Shown here one piece after another: positions 34,038-43,620 of a stretch of DNA of 64,000 bases. Numbering within the stretch: the stretch's first letter is position 1; every line of letters begins with the position of its first letter. The DNA is from an uncultured Acidobacteriia bacterium (GTDB taxonomy: Bacteria > Acidobacteriota > Terriglobia > Bryobacterales > Bryobacteraceae), in the NCBI GenBank assembly GCA_903907865.1, contig CAIVPR010000078.1, positions 124,001-188,000 on the forward strand, given 5' to 3'. The notes beneath the pieces were generated by a model. It did not search any database. It was not told the origin of the DNA and was given only the letters and a program-made list of their open reading frames with translations. The position numbers were made by a program, and so were the translations under genes.

Positions 34038-34936
34038 AGAAATACATCGTAATGGCGGCCGCGCTCGCTGCGGCAGCCTCGCTCCACGCGCAAAGCAACG
34101 CCGAATACCAGTCCGTCCTGCTCCCCGGCATCATCGGGGAGCGCACCGGAGCGTTCCAATACTTTGTCAACAGCGGTGCCCAGACGGTCACATTCGACGG
34201 TGTGTCGAACAAGCCGGTGACTGGCAGGCCGTTTTCCGCCACCGAGGTTCGTCATACCCTCCAGACCCTCGCGGACGGCACCCGCATCGAGAAGACCGAA
34301 TCGAGCAAGTATTTCCGGGATGGCGAAGGCCGCACCCGGACCGAGAACGCGGACGGTTCGACAGTCTCAGTCTCGGACCCGGTGAGCGGTGCCTCGGCCG
34401 AGATGTCCGGCGGCCAAGCGCAAAACCGTAAGATCGTTCGGCGGGGTACGTTCCGCACAACCTCGACGGCCGCAGCGATGGGCAGCGATATGTCTGAGAC
34501 CAAGAAACTGGCCTTGGAGCAGTCCCTGCAGATGGCGAGGGAGAAAGTTATTGCCGAAATGGCGAGCCAAGCTAAGGCCAACGCAGATTCCGGCACGACT
34601 CCGAAGGCGCTTCCCACTGCCGTGTTTGCCGTTTCAAGGGACAAACTGGAAGCGAAGAACAAGGGAACAAGCGAGGACTTGGGCGTCCAGCTCATCAACG
34701 GCATCGCCGCCAAGGGCACTCGGACCACCATCACCATTCCGGTTGGCCAAATTGGCAACGACCGCGAGATCAAGGTTGTTTCGGAACGCTGGTTCTCCGA
34801 CGATCTCGGGATGCTGATCAAGAGCACCAACAACGATCCGCGCTTCGGCGAAACCACCTACGAACTGACCAACGTGCTGCAGGTGGCGCAGGATCCCTCG
34901 TTGTTCCAGATCCCCGAAGACGTGCACGGCAAGTAG
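34034..34936 (+). CDS. Secreted protein of the sigma/anti-sigma operon, function unknown
   Basis: A 300-residue protein with a signal peptide (MKKYIVMAAALAAAASLHAQ). The rest is hydrophilic and contains VRHTLQTLADGTRIEKTESS, RDGEGRTRTE and a C-terminal EIKVVSERWFSDDLGMLIKS with ELTNV, a pattern seen in many uncharacterised secreted proteins of Acidobacteria. It is translationally coupled to the anti-sigma gene by four bases, so it may sense or modify the signal that releases the sigma factor, or be an output of it. No enzymatic motif is visible. Confidence 0.75.
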   Translation: MKKYIVMAAALAAAASLHAQSNAEYQSVLLPGIIGERTGAFQYFVNSGAQTVTFDGVSNKPVTGRPFSATEVRHTLQTLADGTRIEKTESSKYFRDGEGRTRTENADGSTVSVSDPVSGASAEMSGGQAQNRKIVRRGTFRTTSTAAAMGSDMSETKKLALEQSLQMAREKVIAEMASQAKANADSGTTPKALPTAVFAVSRDKLEAKNKGTSEDLGVQLINGIAAKGTRTTITIPVGQIGNDREIKVVSERWFSDDLGMLIKSTNNDPRFGETTYELTNVLQVAQDPSLFQIPEDVHGK

Positions 34937-34949
34937 GCACCCACAAACG

Positions 34950-34973
34950 GGGCGGGTGCAAGAGCGCCCGCCC
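34950..34973. terminator. Hairpin between convergent genes
   Basis: Arms GGGCGGGTGC (34950-34959) and GCGCCCGCCC (34964-34973) pair over ten positions with one G-U and a loop AAGA. It lies between the secreted protein gene and the aldolase stop codon. There is no long U-run, so termination strength is uncertain. Confidence 0.5.
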
Positions 34974-35632
34974 TACTTGAATTCCGGTGGATGACGGGCC
35001 AGCTGTACTGCCTCGACAAAGCGCCGGGCCAGTTCATGAATCCGCTGCGGTTGCCGCATTTGGATGGCCTTCTGCGGCACCAAGTGCCCGCCGACCCCCA
35101 CCGCGACCGCACCGGCCCGAATGAATTCGCCCACATTTTGCAGCGTCACACCGCCGGACGCAATCATCGGGACCTGTGGAAACGGCAGTCTTAGGGCTGC
35201 CACGTAGCCGGGTCCACCCATCTGCTCACAAGGGAAAATCTTGACGAAATCCGCGCCCGACTTCCAAGCCCGCATGATCTCGGACGGCGTCAGAGCCCCG
35301 GGGAGCATCGTCACCCCCACCCCCAGCCCATACTCCAGCACCTCTATGTCGAGACCGGTGCTTGTCAGAAAGCCTGCCCCGGCGTCTACGCACCGCTTGG
35401 CCGATTCCATATCCCACACCGACCCCGCCCCGACCAACAAGTCTGCGTCCGACCGCACCAGCGCCGCGATCACCTCGACCGCGCCTGGCACCGTCAGCGG
35501 AACTTCCAAGATCGGAATGCCGCTTGCAGTCACGGCATCCGCCGCCATCAGGGCGGCTTCGGCGGAGGAGACACGGATTGAGGGGATGATCCCAATCTCG
35601 CGGATGCGCGCCCGTACTTGCTCTCGGATCAT
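34973..35632 (-). CDS. 2-keto-3-deoxy-phosphogluconate/4-hydroxy-2-oxoglutarate aldolase
   Basis: A 219-residue class I aldolase of the KDPG/KHG (Eda) family. The Schiff-base Lys is in SGADFVKIFPCEQMGG, GIPILEVPLTVPGA contains the catalytic Glu, and LLVGAGSVWDMESAKRCVDA the GAGT-like loop. It cleaves KDPG or KDPGal to pyruvate and a triose phosphate. Its ATG lies three bases after the stop of the RND pump gene on the same strand, so it is the last gene of the metal efflux operon although the functions appear unrelated. Confidence 0.85.
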   Translation of the reverse strand: MIREQVRARIREIGIIPSIRVSSAEAALMAADAVTASGIPILEVPLTVPGAVEVIAALVRSDADLLVGAGSVWDMESAKRCVDAGAGFLTSTGLDIEVLEYGLGVGVTMLPGALTPSEIMRAWKSGADFVKIFPCEQMGGPGYVAALRLPFPQVPMIASGGVTLQNVGEFIRAGAVAVGVGGHLVPQKAIQMRQPQRIHELARRFVEAVQLARHPPEFK

Positions 35633-35635
35633 AGA

Positions 35636-38600
35636 TTACTCGTGCTCGTCAAATTCAGCTTCCGGTGTCGGAAGCTTGTCGCCCGGACGCGCCACCCACA
35701 CGTAAAGGGTCGGCAGGAGAATCAGATTGAGCAGCATTGCCACCGTCAAGCCGCCCACAATCACGATCGCGAAGGGACGCTGCGAGTCGGATCCGATCCC
35801 CCGGGAGAGCGCAGCCGGAAGGAGGCCCAGAGTCGCCACCAGCGTCGTCATCACGATAGGACGGAAGCGCAACACCGCACCATCCACAGCCGCAGCCTCT
35901 ACCTCGTGCCCGCGCGCCCGCATCTGGTTGATGTATTCCAACATGATCACGCCAGTCTGGACGCACACGCCGAAGAGCGCGAGGAATCCCACACCCGACG
36001 ACACGCTGAAGTGCGTACCCGTCAAATACAAAGCCAGTAGGCCGCCCAGCGGGGCCATGGCGATGTTCGCCAACATCAAAGTCGCCCACTTGAACGAGCC
36101 GAACATGGTGTAGAGGATGATGAAGATCACCAGGATGGTCAGCGGCAGCACAATCATCAGGCGCTTCTGCGACCGCTGCTGGCTGGCATACTCGCCTGCC
36201 CAGTCGATCCGGTATCCGGTGGGCAGAACCACCTTCTTTGCGACGGTACTGATCGCCTCCTCCACCGCGCCGCCCAAGTCGCGTCCACGGACGCTGTACT
36301 TGATCGCCACGTAGCGCGAATTGCCCTCGCGGTAGATTTCGGAAGCGCCGTCGGCCACCTTCACGTCGCACAGCTGGGCTAGCGACACCCGCTCGCCCGA
36401 GGGTGCCAGCAACCGGATCTGGCCGATGGCGGCCTCCGTCGACCGGTATTTCGGAAGGTAGCGCACGGTCAAATCATACCGCTGCTCCCCTTTCAGCACC
36501 TGCGTGACTGCGTTCCCGCCGACCGCCGTCTGGATCGCGTCCTGCACGTCGGCCACGTTGATCTGGTACCTGGCCGCCTTCTGCCGGTTGACCGTGAGGT
36601 TCAGGTTGGGCTGACCAATCACGCGGAACAGGCCCAAGTCCTGGACGCCCTTGACGGTACGCATGACGCCGACAATTTCGTCGCCCTTCTGTTCCAAGGT
36701 CTTGAGGTCGTCGCCATAGACCTTGATGGCCAGTTCGCCCTTGACGCCGCTGACTGCCTCTTCCATGTTGTCCGCGATTGGCTGGGAGAAGTTCCAGATC
36801 ACTCCCGGCAGCTTCTCGAGTTCGCGGTCCATGGCCGCGATCACCGCTTCCTTGTCCTCGGCGAACACGGGCCGCCATTTTTCCTTGGGCTTCAGGTCGA
36901 CGAAGTACTCGGTGTTGAAGAAGCCTGTCGTGTCGGTGCCGTCATCGGGCCGGCCAGTCTGCGAGACAACCTGCGTGACCTCCGGGAAGGAGGCCAAAAT
37001 CGTGCGGGCTTGGCTCACGAGGCGGTAGGACTCGGTCGGACCCGTGCTGGGTGCCAGCGTGCCGCGAACCCAGATCGCGCCTTCGTCCAAATGAGGGAGG
37101 AATTCCGATCCGATGGCCCCGCTGGTGGCCAAGTAGAAAGACCCGAATAGCGACGCCAAAGCGCCCGCGAACACGATCCAGCGGTGGGATACGGCCATTG
37201 TTACGGTCCACCGGTAGAACCGTGTCAGCCACACAAGGAACGGATTGTGCCATTCCTTGGTCGGCTTCCAGAACAGGAAGCTGGAGAGGACCGGGGCCAG
37301 CACCATCGAGAAAATCAGCGCCCCCAGCAGCGCGAAAGCCACTGTCCACGCCATGGGCTGGAATAACCGGCCCTCCACGCTCTGGAGGGTGAAGATGGGC
37401 AAGTACGCGGTAATGATGATGCCGATGGCGTAGAAGACGGGCCGCTGCACCTCGTGCGAGGCTTCCCGGATACGCTCCATGGCCGATTTCGAGGGGTCGT
37501 TGCGGCCCATGTGCCGGACGATGTTCTCCACCATGACCACCGCGCCGTCCACCACCATGCCAAAATCCAACGCGCCCAAGGACAGCAGGTTGGCCGGGAT
37601 GTGCCGCAGGTCCAAGCAGATCGAGGCGAACAACAGCGCGAATGGAATGGTCAGTGCCACCACCAGCGCCCCGCGCAGGTTGCCGAGGAACAGGAACAAA
37701 ATCAGAGCCACCAGCGCGATGCCCTCGGTCAGGTTGTGCAGCACCGTGTGGGTGGTGTAGTGGACGAGGTCGCTGCGGTCGAGGTGCGGCACCACTTGGA
37801 CTCCCTTGGGCAGGATCTTGGTGTTCAGTTCCTGGACCTTGTCGTGGATCATTGAGAGAGTCGCGTCGGACTCCGCGCCCTTGCGCAGCAGAACGATGCC
37901 CTCCACCACGTCGTCGTTGTCGACAACCCGCCCGTCCGACCGATGCATGGCCTTGCCCATGCGGCCGAGGCGGATGCGGGCACCCTGTGTTACCGTGCCG
38001 ATGTCGGAGATCTTCAGCGGCGTGCCGTTCTGCGTCTTGATGACGGTCGCCTCAATGTCCTTCACGTTGCGGACCAAGCCCACCGCACGCACGTTTACCT
38101 GCTGCAGGCCCTGTTCGATGAAGCTGCCGCCCGCGTTCACGTTGTTGATGTTGAGCTGCTGCTCCACCTGCGCCAGGTTCAGGCCGTAGGAAATCAGCTT
38201 GTCCGGGTCCAGTTGGACTTGGTATTCGCGCGTGGTGCCGCCGAAGCTGCTCACGTCCACCACGTTGGGCACGGACTTGAACTGCTTCTCAAGGACCCAG
38301 TCCTCCAGCGACTTGAGCTCCATCAAGTCGTACTGCGGATTGGTGCTCGTCAGAGTGTAGAAGAAGATCTGCCCGACCGGACTCCAGTCCGCGCCGATCT
38401 GCGGCTGCAGGTTCTGCGGAAGCTGTGCTTGCGTGAGGCGTTCCAGCACCTTCTGCCGGTTCCAGTCGTTCTCGGACTCGTCGTCGAAGATTAGCATCAC
38501 GCTGGAAAGGCCGAACAGGGAGGTGGACCGGAGGTGCTGCAGGTGCGGAATGCCGTTCACCACCGTCTCGATCGGAATGGTGACCTGCTGCTCCACCTCT

Positions 38601-38776
38601 TCGGCGGCCCGTCCGGGCCACTGCGTGATCACCTGGACGTAGTTGTTGGCAACGTCGGGATAGGCCTCGATGGGCAGCCGCTGGAACGAGATCACGCCCC
38701 AGATCGTGAGCAGCAGTGCGATCACGACCACCAGGAACCGGTTGTTCAGGGCAAAGGCGACTAGATTGCGGATCAT
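35636..38776 (-). CDS. CusA/CzcA-type RND efflux pump
   Basis: A 1046-residue inner-membrane RND transporter of usual length with twelve predicted membrane helices. The membrane-4 motif ALDFGMVVDGAVVMVEN matches the heavy-metal efflux subgroup (DFG-x3-DG-x6-N), unlike drug pumps. YPDVANNYVQVITQWPG near the N-terminus and YINQMRARGHEVEAA near the C-terminus are typical. It exports divalent or monovalent metal ions from the periplasm using proton flow, with the adaptor and outer membrane channel encoded upstream in the same operon. The exact metal cannot be read from the sequence. Confidence 0.92.
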   Translation of the reverse strand: MIRNLVAFALNNRFLVVVIALLLTIWGVISFQRLPIEAYPDVANNYVQVITQWPGRAAEEVEQQVTIPIETVVNGIPHLQHLRSTSLFGLSSVMLIFDDESENDWNRQKVLERLTQAQLPQNLQPQIGADWSPVGQIFFYTLTSTNPQYDLMELKSLEDWVLEKQFKSVPNVVDVSSFGGTTREYQVQLDPDKLISYGLNLAQVEQQLNINNVNAGGSFIEQGLQQVNVRAVGLVRNVKDIEATVIKTQNGTPLKISDIGTVTQGARIRLGRMGKAMHRSDGRVVDNDDVVEGIVLLRKGAESDATLSMIHDKVQELNTKILPKGVQVVPHLDRSDLVHYTTHTVLHNLTEGIALVALILFLFLGNLRGALVVALTIPFALLFASICLDLRHIPANLLSLGALDFGMVVDGAVVMVENIVRHMGRNDPSKSAMERIREASHEVQRPVFYAIGIIITAYLPIFTLQSVEGRLFQPMAWTVAFALLGALIFSMVLAPVLSSFLFWKPTKEWHNPFLVWLTRFYRWTVTMAVSHRWIVFAGALASLFGSFYLATSGAIGSEFLPHLDEGAIWVRGTLAPSTGPTESYRLVSQARTILASFPEVTQVVSQTGRPDDGTDTTGFFNTEYFVDLKPKEKWRPVFAEDKEAVIAAMDRELEKLPGVIWNFSQPIADNMEEAVSGVKGELAIKVYGDDLKTLEQKGDEIVGVMRTVKGVQDLGLFRVIGQPNLNLTVNRQKAARYQINVADVQDAIQTAVGGNAVTQVLKGEQRYDLTVRYLPKYRSTEAAIGQIRLLAPSGERVSLAQLCDVKVADGASEIYREGNSRYVAIKYSVRGRDLGGAVEEAISTVAKKVVLPTGYRIDWAGEYASQQRSQKRLMIVLPLTILVIFIILYTMFGSFKWATLMLANIAMAPLGGLLALYLTGTHFSVSSGVGFLALFGVCVQTGVIMLEYINQMRARGHEVEAAAVDGAVLRFRPIVMTTLVATLGLLPAALSRGIGSDSQRPFAIVIVGGLTVAMLLNLILLPTLYVWVARPGDKLPTPEAEFDEHE

Positions 38777-38782
38777 GGTGGC

Positions 38783-39925
38783 TTACTGTTCGACTGTGTT
38801 CTGCAGCACCAACGCATTCGTGACCACCCGCTGTCCGGGAGCAAGGCCGGATACGATCTCCTGCATGCCTTCCGGCAGCGTGGTCCCCGAAACAACTTCC
38901 AGCCGCTTGAAACCAGTGCCCTCGGGCGCATAGACCCACTCGCGGTCATGCAGGTGGAGGATCGCCGACGCCGGGACCACCGCATGCTTCTCCACGCCGA
39001 AGCTGTGGAAGGTCGCAGTCACGAACATGCCGATCTTCATCAGGCCCGGATTCTGAATCTGCAGGCGCACCTTGGCGGTATGGATGTTCGGGTCCATGAC
39101 AGGGGCCAGGTTGTCCACCTTGGCCTTGAAGACCCTGTCGGGATAGGCGGCCAGCTTCACGTCCACCAATTCGCCTAGCTTCACCTTTGCGAGGTCGTTC
39201 TCATAGACGTCGCAGACCACCCACACCTCGGACATGTCGGAGATGGTGAACAGGTTCGGCGAATTGTCGAGCGTCTTGACTCCGGACGCAGCCGTCACGT
39301 TCTGCTCGGTGATGATGCCCGATACCGGTGCGAAGATGTCGACCAAGGTCGAAGGCTTGTTCGCGTCCACGCCCAGCACCCTTAGGTGTTCGAGCGAGGT
39401 CTCCACGTCGACCTTCGCCCTATCTTCGGTGTCCTGCGCCACTTCCAAATCCTTGGCCGCGATGGCACCCTTCTCGTACAGGAGCTTGGCGCGTTCCAGC
39501 TGCGCCTTGGAAAGGACTTCGCTGGAGAGGGCCTTGCGGTAGTCGGAAAACGCGAGGCTGATGTCGTTGCTCTGCACGCGCATCAGGAGTTGGCCCTTCT
39601 TGACCTCGTCGCCGATCTTGGCGTGGATTTCGACCACCCGGCCGGAAGCCAGCGAGATCACGGGAACGTTCCGGGAGACGTCGGGACTCACCACTCCGGT
39701 CACATTCAGCTCGGGTGCGGCGCTGCGCTCCCCGGCCGTCGCCAAGGGGAATTGCTCCGGGTGGTCGACCTTGATGCCCCCGCTGTCGGAAACGCGCTCG
39801 ACCACGGCGGCGGGCGGGGCTTCCGCCGCAGGGTTCTTTTCGCGCGGCTTGGATGCGCCGCAGGCGGACGCCAGCACCGCCACGGCGACCAGTGCGTGGA
39901 TTTTCAGCATCGGATTCCGTTTCAT
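38783..39925 (-). CDS. RND efflux periplasmic adaptor (CusB/CzcB-like)
   Basis: A 380-residue membrane-fusion protein with a lipoprotein-type signal (VAVAVLASACGASKP; lipobox LASAC). The lipoyl/biotinyl half-motifs GRVVEIHAKIGDEVKKGQLL and IFAPVSGIITEQNV flank an alpha-hairpin (QLERAKLLYEKGAIAAKDLE); beta-barrel and membrane-proximal domains follow. It links the RND pump to the outer-membrane channel. The start overlaps the end of the channel gene by four bases. Confidence 0.9.
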   Translation of the reverse strand: MKRNPMLKIHALVAVAVLASACGASKPREKNPAAEAPPAAVVERVSDSGGIKVDHPEQFPLATAGERSAAPELNVTGVVSPDVSRNVPVISLASGRVVEIHAKIGDEVKKGQLLMRVQSNDISLAFSDYRKALSSEVLSKAQLERAKLLYEKGAIAAKDLEVAQDTEDRAKVDVETSLEHLRVLGVDANKPSTLVDIFAPVSGIITEQNVTAASGVKTLDNSPNLFTISDMSEVWVVCDVYENDLAKVKLGELVDVKLAAYPDRVFKAKVDNLAPVMDPNIHTAKVRLQIQNPGLMKIGMFVTATFHSFGVEKHAVVPASAILHLHDREWVYAPEGTGFKRLEVVSGTTLPEGMQEIVSGLAPGQRVVTNALVLQNTVEQ

Positions 39926-41235
39926 TGGATGACCTCCCGGCCTACCGCCATATTCAGTTGGCTGGCGGACATCATGTATGCGCCTACGAGGTTCAGATAG
40001 CTCAATTGGATTGTCCGGTAGTCGTTCTGCGCACTCAGGAAGTCCAGCAGGGACGCCCCGCCGCGCTGGTAGGCGAAGGAGACCGTGTCTCGGACCTCGC
40101 CCGCCTGCTTCAAATACGTCGCCTTGTAGGGGCGGAGCAGCTCCAAGCTGCTGCTCAGAGTCGCGAAGGCCGAATCAACATCGTTGTACACCTGCGCGGT
40201 GCCCGCGTCGCGGAGCTTCTCGCTGCGCGAGATCTCTAGTTGCGTCCGGGCCCGCTCTCCTTGGTTCTTGTCGAAGATGCGGAGCGGAACCGTCATGCTG
40301 AAGCCGATGTAGGCCGGAATCGGGGGATTGCGGGCGAAATCGACGCCGAAGGTCGGGTCCGAGGAGCTGTTGGCCACGGCAAGCTTGTAATCCGTGCCAG
40401 CCTTCTCGATGGCCTGCACCGCCGCCTTGAGGTCGGGCCGCGAGGCCAAGGCGATCCGGCGCAGTTCGTCCAGCGTCACGGGCTGCTCGTGGAAGTCGAA
40501 GTCACCCTTGACGTCGAACAGTTCCACGGGACTCCGGTCATTGAGCAGCGACAGCAACTGGATCTTGGCAGTCCGCAGGTTGACCTCCGCTGTCTGGACG
40601 TCGGTCAGATACTGGATGCGGTTGAGCTGCAACCGGGCCAGGTCCATCCGCGCGATGTCACCTGCCTTGAGGCGTTCGTTGCTGACCTCAAGGAGCCTGT
40701 CGTAGTCCTTCAGGCTCTCCTTGGTGACCGCCAGCGTTGCCTTCGCCTGTAGCATCTGCACGAAAGCGGTCCGGAGGTTGAACATCAGCGTCCGCTCCAA
40801 GTCAGTCAATTGCGACTCGGCGATTGCCGTCGCCTGCTTCGCACTCGCAAAGCGGAGGTCGCGCTTCCCGGCCCGTTCGTACAGGTAGCTGCCCGAGAAG
40901 TACGGCAACACGTTGGCCAGAGGTCGGTACACGTCGTTTCCCGACGAAGGGCTCGCGTAGCTCTTGAAAGGGTTGAACTGGTCCAGTGTCGCCGTGACAT
41001 CGGGATTCGGCCGCAGATGGGCCGTGACTTCCTGCGCCTTGGACTCGTCGATGCCGATGCGTCCCGCCCGCAGGGTCGGATTCGCGGCGCGGAACTCGGT
41101 CTGGATTCCAGCCCAGTCCAAGACCTTCGGACTTGGTGCAGAAACTTGTGCGCTTGCCGCGCCGAACATCAGCAAGGCAAACGCAGCCACCTTCGATTGG
41201 ACCCGTGGAACGGTCCGGAAGTTGTTGTTTCGCAT
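39922..41235 (-). CDS. TolC-family outer-membrane channel of the metal pump
   Basis: A 437-residue outer membrane efflux protein. A signal peptide (VAAFALLMFGAASAQ) precedes the mature part. Two structural repeats with long helices are present (NLRTAFVQMLQAKATLAVTK and NDVDSAFATLSSSLELLRPY) and the conserved ALASRPDLKAAV starts the second repeat. It is the first gene of the operon channel-adaptor-pump-aldolase. It is divergent from the histidine kinase gene, separated by 194 bases without other genes, which probably holds both promoters; TAACGT ends 10 bases before its ATG. Confidence 0.88.
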   Translation of the reverse strand: MRNNNFRTVPRVQSKVAAFALLMFGAASAQVSAPSPKVLDWAGIQTEFRAANPTLRAGRIGIDESKAQEVTAHLRPNPDVTATLDQFNPFKSYASPSSGNDVYRPLANVLPYFSGSYLYERAGKRDLRFASAKQATAIAESQLTDLERTLMFNLRTAFVQMLQAKATLAVTKESLKDYDRLLEVSNERLKAGDIARMDLARLQLNRIQYLTDVQTAEVNLRTAKIQLLSLLNDRSPVELFDVKGDFDFHEQPVTLDELRRIALASRPDLKAAVQAIEKAGTDYKLAVANSSSDPTFGVDFARNPPIPAYIGFSMTVPLRIFDKNQGERARTQLEISRSEKLRDAGTAQVYNDVDSAFATLSSSLELLRPYKATYLKQAGEVRDTVSFAYQRGGASLLDFLSAQNDYRTIQLSYLNLVGAYMMSASQLNMAVGREVIQ

Positions 41236-41429
41236 TTGCAGTAAAACGTTAACGGACTGGCTGCTATAGCCATACCGGCGGCAACCCTAATCCCAGCCTA
41301 CGGACTCGGCAAGCCCTGCGTCTATCCATCAAAAGCATAGGCCGGGAGGATCTTTCGGCTAGATCATACGTCTAGACCCAACGGACGATTCCGAACCGGT
41401 GCCAACAGCGATACATTGGGAACGGACAG

Positions 41430-42833
41430 ATGCACGAAACCTTGATTGATCGTTGGCTGGGTGCCAGCCGCCCCCAAGTCTTGGGATGGGCAGGGGTATT
41501 GGTCGCGGGCATCGCCTTGGTCGACTGGCGCTTCGAGGAAAATATCTCCTTCGAGTTCCTCTACCTGTTCCCGATGCTGATGGTCGGTGGCTGCCTGAAG
41601 CCGTGGCAGATTGCTGGCGTCGCAGCCCTTTGCACCGCGCTGGGTGAGGTATTCGACCCGTTTCCCTGGACGCTGCCGGTCGGAATCTCGCGCGTGATCC
41701 TGACGTTCGCGGCGTTTTTCGGGGCCGGATTGTATGGTTTCGAGTCCGTTCGAAGCCGTCGGGCTGCCGCCGCAATCATGGCCGAACTGCAGACCGAGGT
41801 GGCGTTGCGCCGGAGCACGGAGGAGCAACTCGATTTTCTGATCTCCAGCAGTCCTGCTACTATCTTGACCTTGGACGCGGCTGGCAACATCCTCCTTGCC
41901 AACGCGGCAGCGCACCGGCTGTTCGGGGTGGCCAAAGGGACGCTGACTGGCTGCTCCATCGCGCGGTTCCTGCCCTCGTTGGCCTCGGTGCCACCCTTGC
42001 TGCGGGAAACGTCCGGCTTCAACACCGACATGGAATGCCGCGGACGCCGCCAGGACGGGGAGGTATTCCTCGCCCACGTCTGGTTCTCCACCTACCGCAC
42101 AACTTCAGGTCCGCGCCTCGCCGCCATTGTCTTCGACGCTTCCGAAGAACTGCGCGACCGCACCGAGTTCAACCTCCGCCAGATTCTGTCAGGCTCCAAG
42201 GTGCTGGTCGGAGCCCTCTGCCACGAGATCCGGAATGTTTGCGGGGCCATCGGAGTGATCCACGCCAAGTTGGAACGCGACCGCCAACTTACAGGGAACG
42301 AAGACTTCAACGCGTTGGGCACGCTCGTCCGGGGACTCGAGAAGATGGCTGGCCTCGAATTGCGCCAGACCACGAAGCCCCGCAACGAAAGCGTGGACTT
42401 GGCCGCCGTCCTCGACGACCTCCGCATCGTGGTCGAACCGTCGTTCCAGGATTCCGGTATGTCCGTCAGTTGGGAGATCCCCACAGGGCTGCCACTTGTA
42501 TGGGCCGACCGCGAGTCGCTCATCCAAGCCTTCCTGAACATTGTCCGCAACAGCGAGCGCGCCATGGAACACGAGCCTGTGCGCGAACTGAGCGTCCGGG
42601 TAACGGTCGAAACCCATACTGTGACGGTACGCTTTGTCGACACGGGCGCGGGCGTCGCCCAGCCGGATCGGCTTTTCCAGCCTTTCCAGCCCGGCGCACA
42701 TGCTTCGGGATTGGGCCTCTACCTTTCCCGGACCTTTGTCCGCGCCTTCCAGGGCGACCTGCAGTACGAGCCGATCAACAATGGAAGCTGCTTCGCTGTG
42801 AGCTTGGCCAAGGCTCCCGACGACGAGAACTAG
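41430..42833 (+). CDS. Membrane sensor histidine kinase with PAS domain
   Basis: A 467-residue kinase. Three to four hydrophobic segments occupy residues 18-105, a PAS domain 130-240 (SPATILTLDAAGNILLANAA), and the phosphoacceptor is H265 in GALCHEIRN. The ATPase domain shows the N-box FLNIVRNSERAM, G1 FVDTGAGVAQP and GLGLYLSRTFV. It should phosphorylate the response regulator encoded 17 bases downstream. Its position opposite the metal efflux operon suggests it controls that operon, but the short periplasmic loops argue for a membrane or cytoplasmic signal. Confidence 0.88.
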   Translation: MHETLIDRWLGASRPQVLGWAGVLVAGIALVDWRFEENISFEFLYLFPMLMVGGCLKPWQIAGVAALCTALGEVFDPFPWTLPVGISRVILTFAAFFGAGLYGFESVRSRRAAAAIMAELQTEVALRRSTEEQLDFLISSSPATILTLDAAGNILLANAAAHRLFGVAKGTLTGCSIARFLPSLASVPPLLRETSGFNTDMECRGRRQDGEVFLAHVWFSTYRTTSGPRLAAIVFDASEELRDRTEFNLRQILSGSKVLVGALCHEIRNVCGAIGVIHAKLERDRQLTGNEDFNALGTLVRGLEKMAGLELRQTTKPRNESVDLAAVLDDLRIVVEPSFQDSGMSVSWEIPTGLPLVWADRESLIQAFLNIVRNSERAMEHEPVRELSVRVTVETHTVTVRFVDTGAGVAQPDRLFQPFQPGAHASGLGLYLSRTFVRAFQGDLQYEPINNGSCFAVSLAKAPDDEN

Positions 42834-42850
42834 TCCCATTGGATGCCCCG

Positions 42851-43510
42851 ATGCCAGCCACCAGAATTCTCCTGATCGACGACCACACCCTGTTCCGCAT
42901 CATGCTGAGCCGCCTCCTCGAAACCGAGCCGGAGTTCCAGGTGGTTGCACAGGCTTCGACCATCGAAGACGGCCTAAAGGAACTGGCAGCGCTCCAAATC
43001 GACCTCGTCCTGCTGGACTACGACCTTGGCAACCGTGAAACCGGCATCCAGTTCGCCCGCATGGCGCGCGCGTCTGGGTACGGCGGTAGGATTTTCATTG
43101 TCACGGCGGGAATGAACGACGCCGACTATGTCCGGGCTCTTGGGCTGGGCATCTGCGGAATCTTCCTCAAGCACAGCGAGCCCGAACTCCTGACAACCGC
43201 CATCCACAAGGTGATCGGGGGCGAGACTTGGATCGACCCCCGCTGCATCCATGCGCTGGTCAAGGCCGTGGAGGGAGAAGGGCGCAAGTCGCGGAAAACG
43301 CAGTTGAGCGACCGCGAGCGGGATGTCCTGAAGGGCGTGTTTTCCGGGCTGAGCAACAAGGAGATCGGCGACCAGTTGAAGATTTCGGAAGCTTCGGTGA
43401 AGTCTGCCCTGCAGCAGTTGTTTTTTAAGACGGGGGTGCGGACGCGGAGCCAGCTTGTGCGGGTGGCTTTGGAGGAATACGGGGCGGCATGGGGGCTGGC
43501 GACTGAGTAG
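42851..43510 (+). CDS. NarL/FixJ-type response regulator
   Basis: A 219-residue regulator. The receiver domain has ILLIDDHTLFR (acidic pocket), the phosphoacceptor D56 in LVLLDYDLGN and the Lys in GIFLKHSEPE. The C-terminal LuxR-type HTH is QLSDRERDVLKGVFSGLSNK followed by EIGDQLKISEASVKSALQQL. The ATG at 42851 opens the receiver domain; the frame upstream overlaps the kinase in another frame. It is the cognate partner of the adjacent kinase. Confidence 0.9.
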   Translation: MPATRILLIDDHTLFRIMLSRLLETEPEFQVVAQASTIEDGLKELAALQIDLVLLDYDLGNRETGIQFARMARASGYGGRIFIVTAGMNDADYVRALGLGICGIFLKHSEPELLTTAIHKVIGGETWIDPRCIHALVKAVEGEGRKSRKTQLSDRERDVLKGVFSGLSNKEIGDQLKISEASVKSALQQLFFKTGVRTRSQLVRVALEEYGAAWGLATE

Positions 43511-43620
43511 CGCTCGCGACCGCCACTTCAGGTCATCCGATTCCTGCTCCGGGAAACAGTCCCCCCAAAAAAACAGGCCCGCGTTTTCCCCGCCCCGGCC
43601 TGCTACCCTCGTACAAACCT

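Noticed and set aside
43565-43606. Possible hairpin CAGGCC...GGCCTG before the acylase gene
   Set aside because: Only six pairs with a long loop and no U-run; not a convincing terminator.
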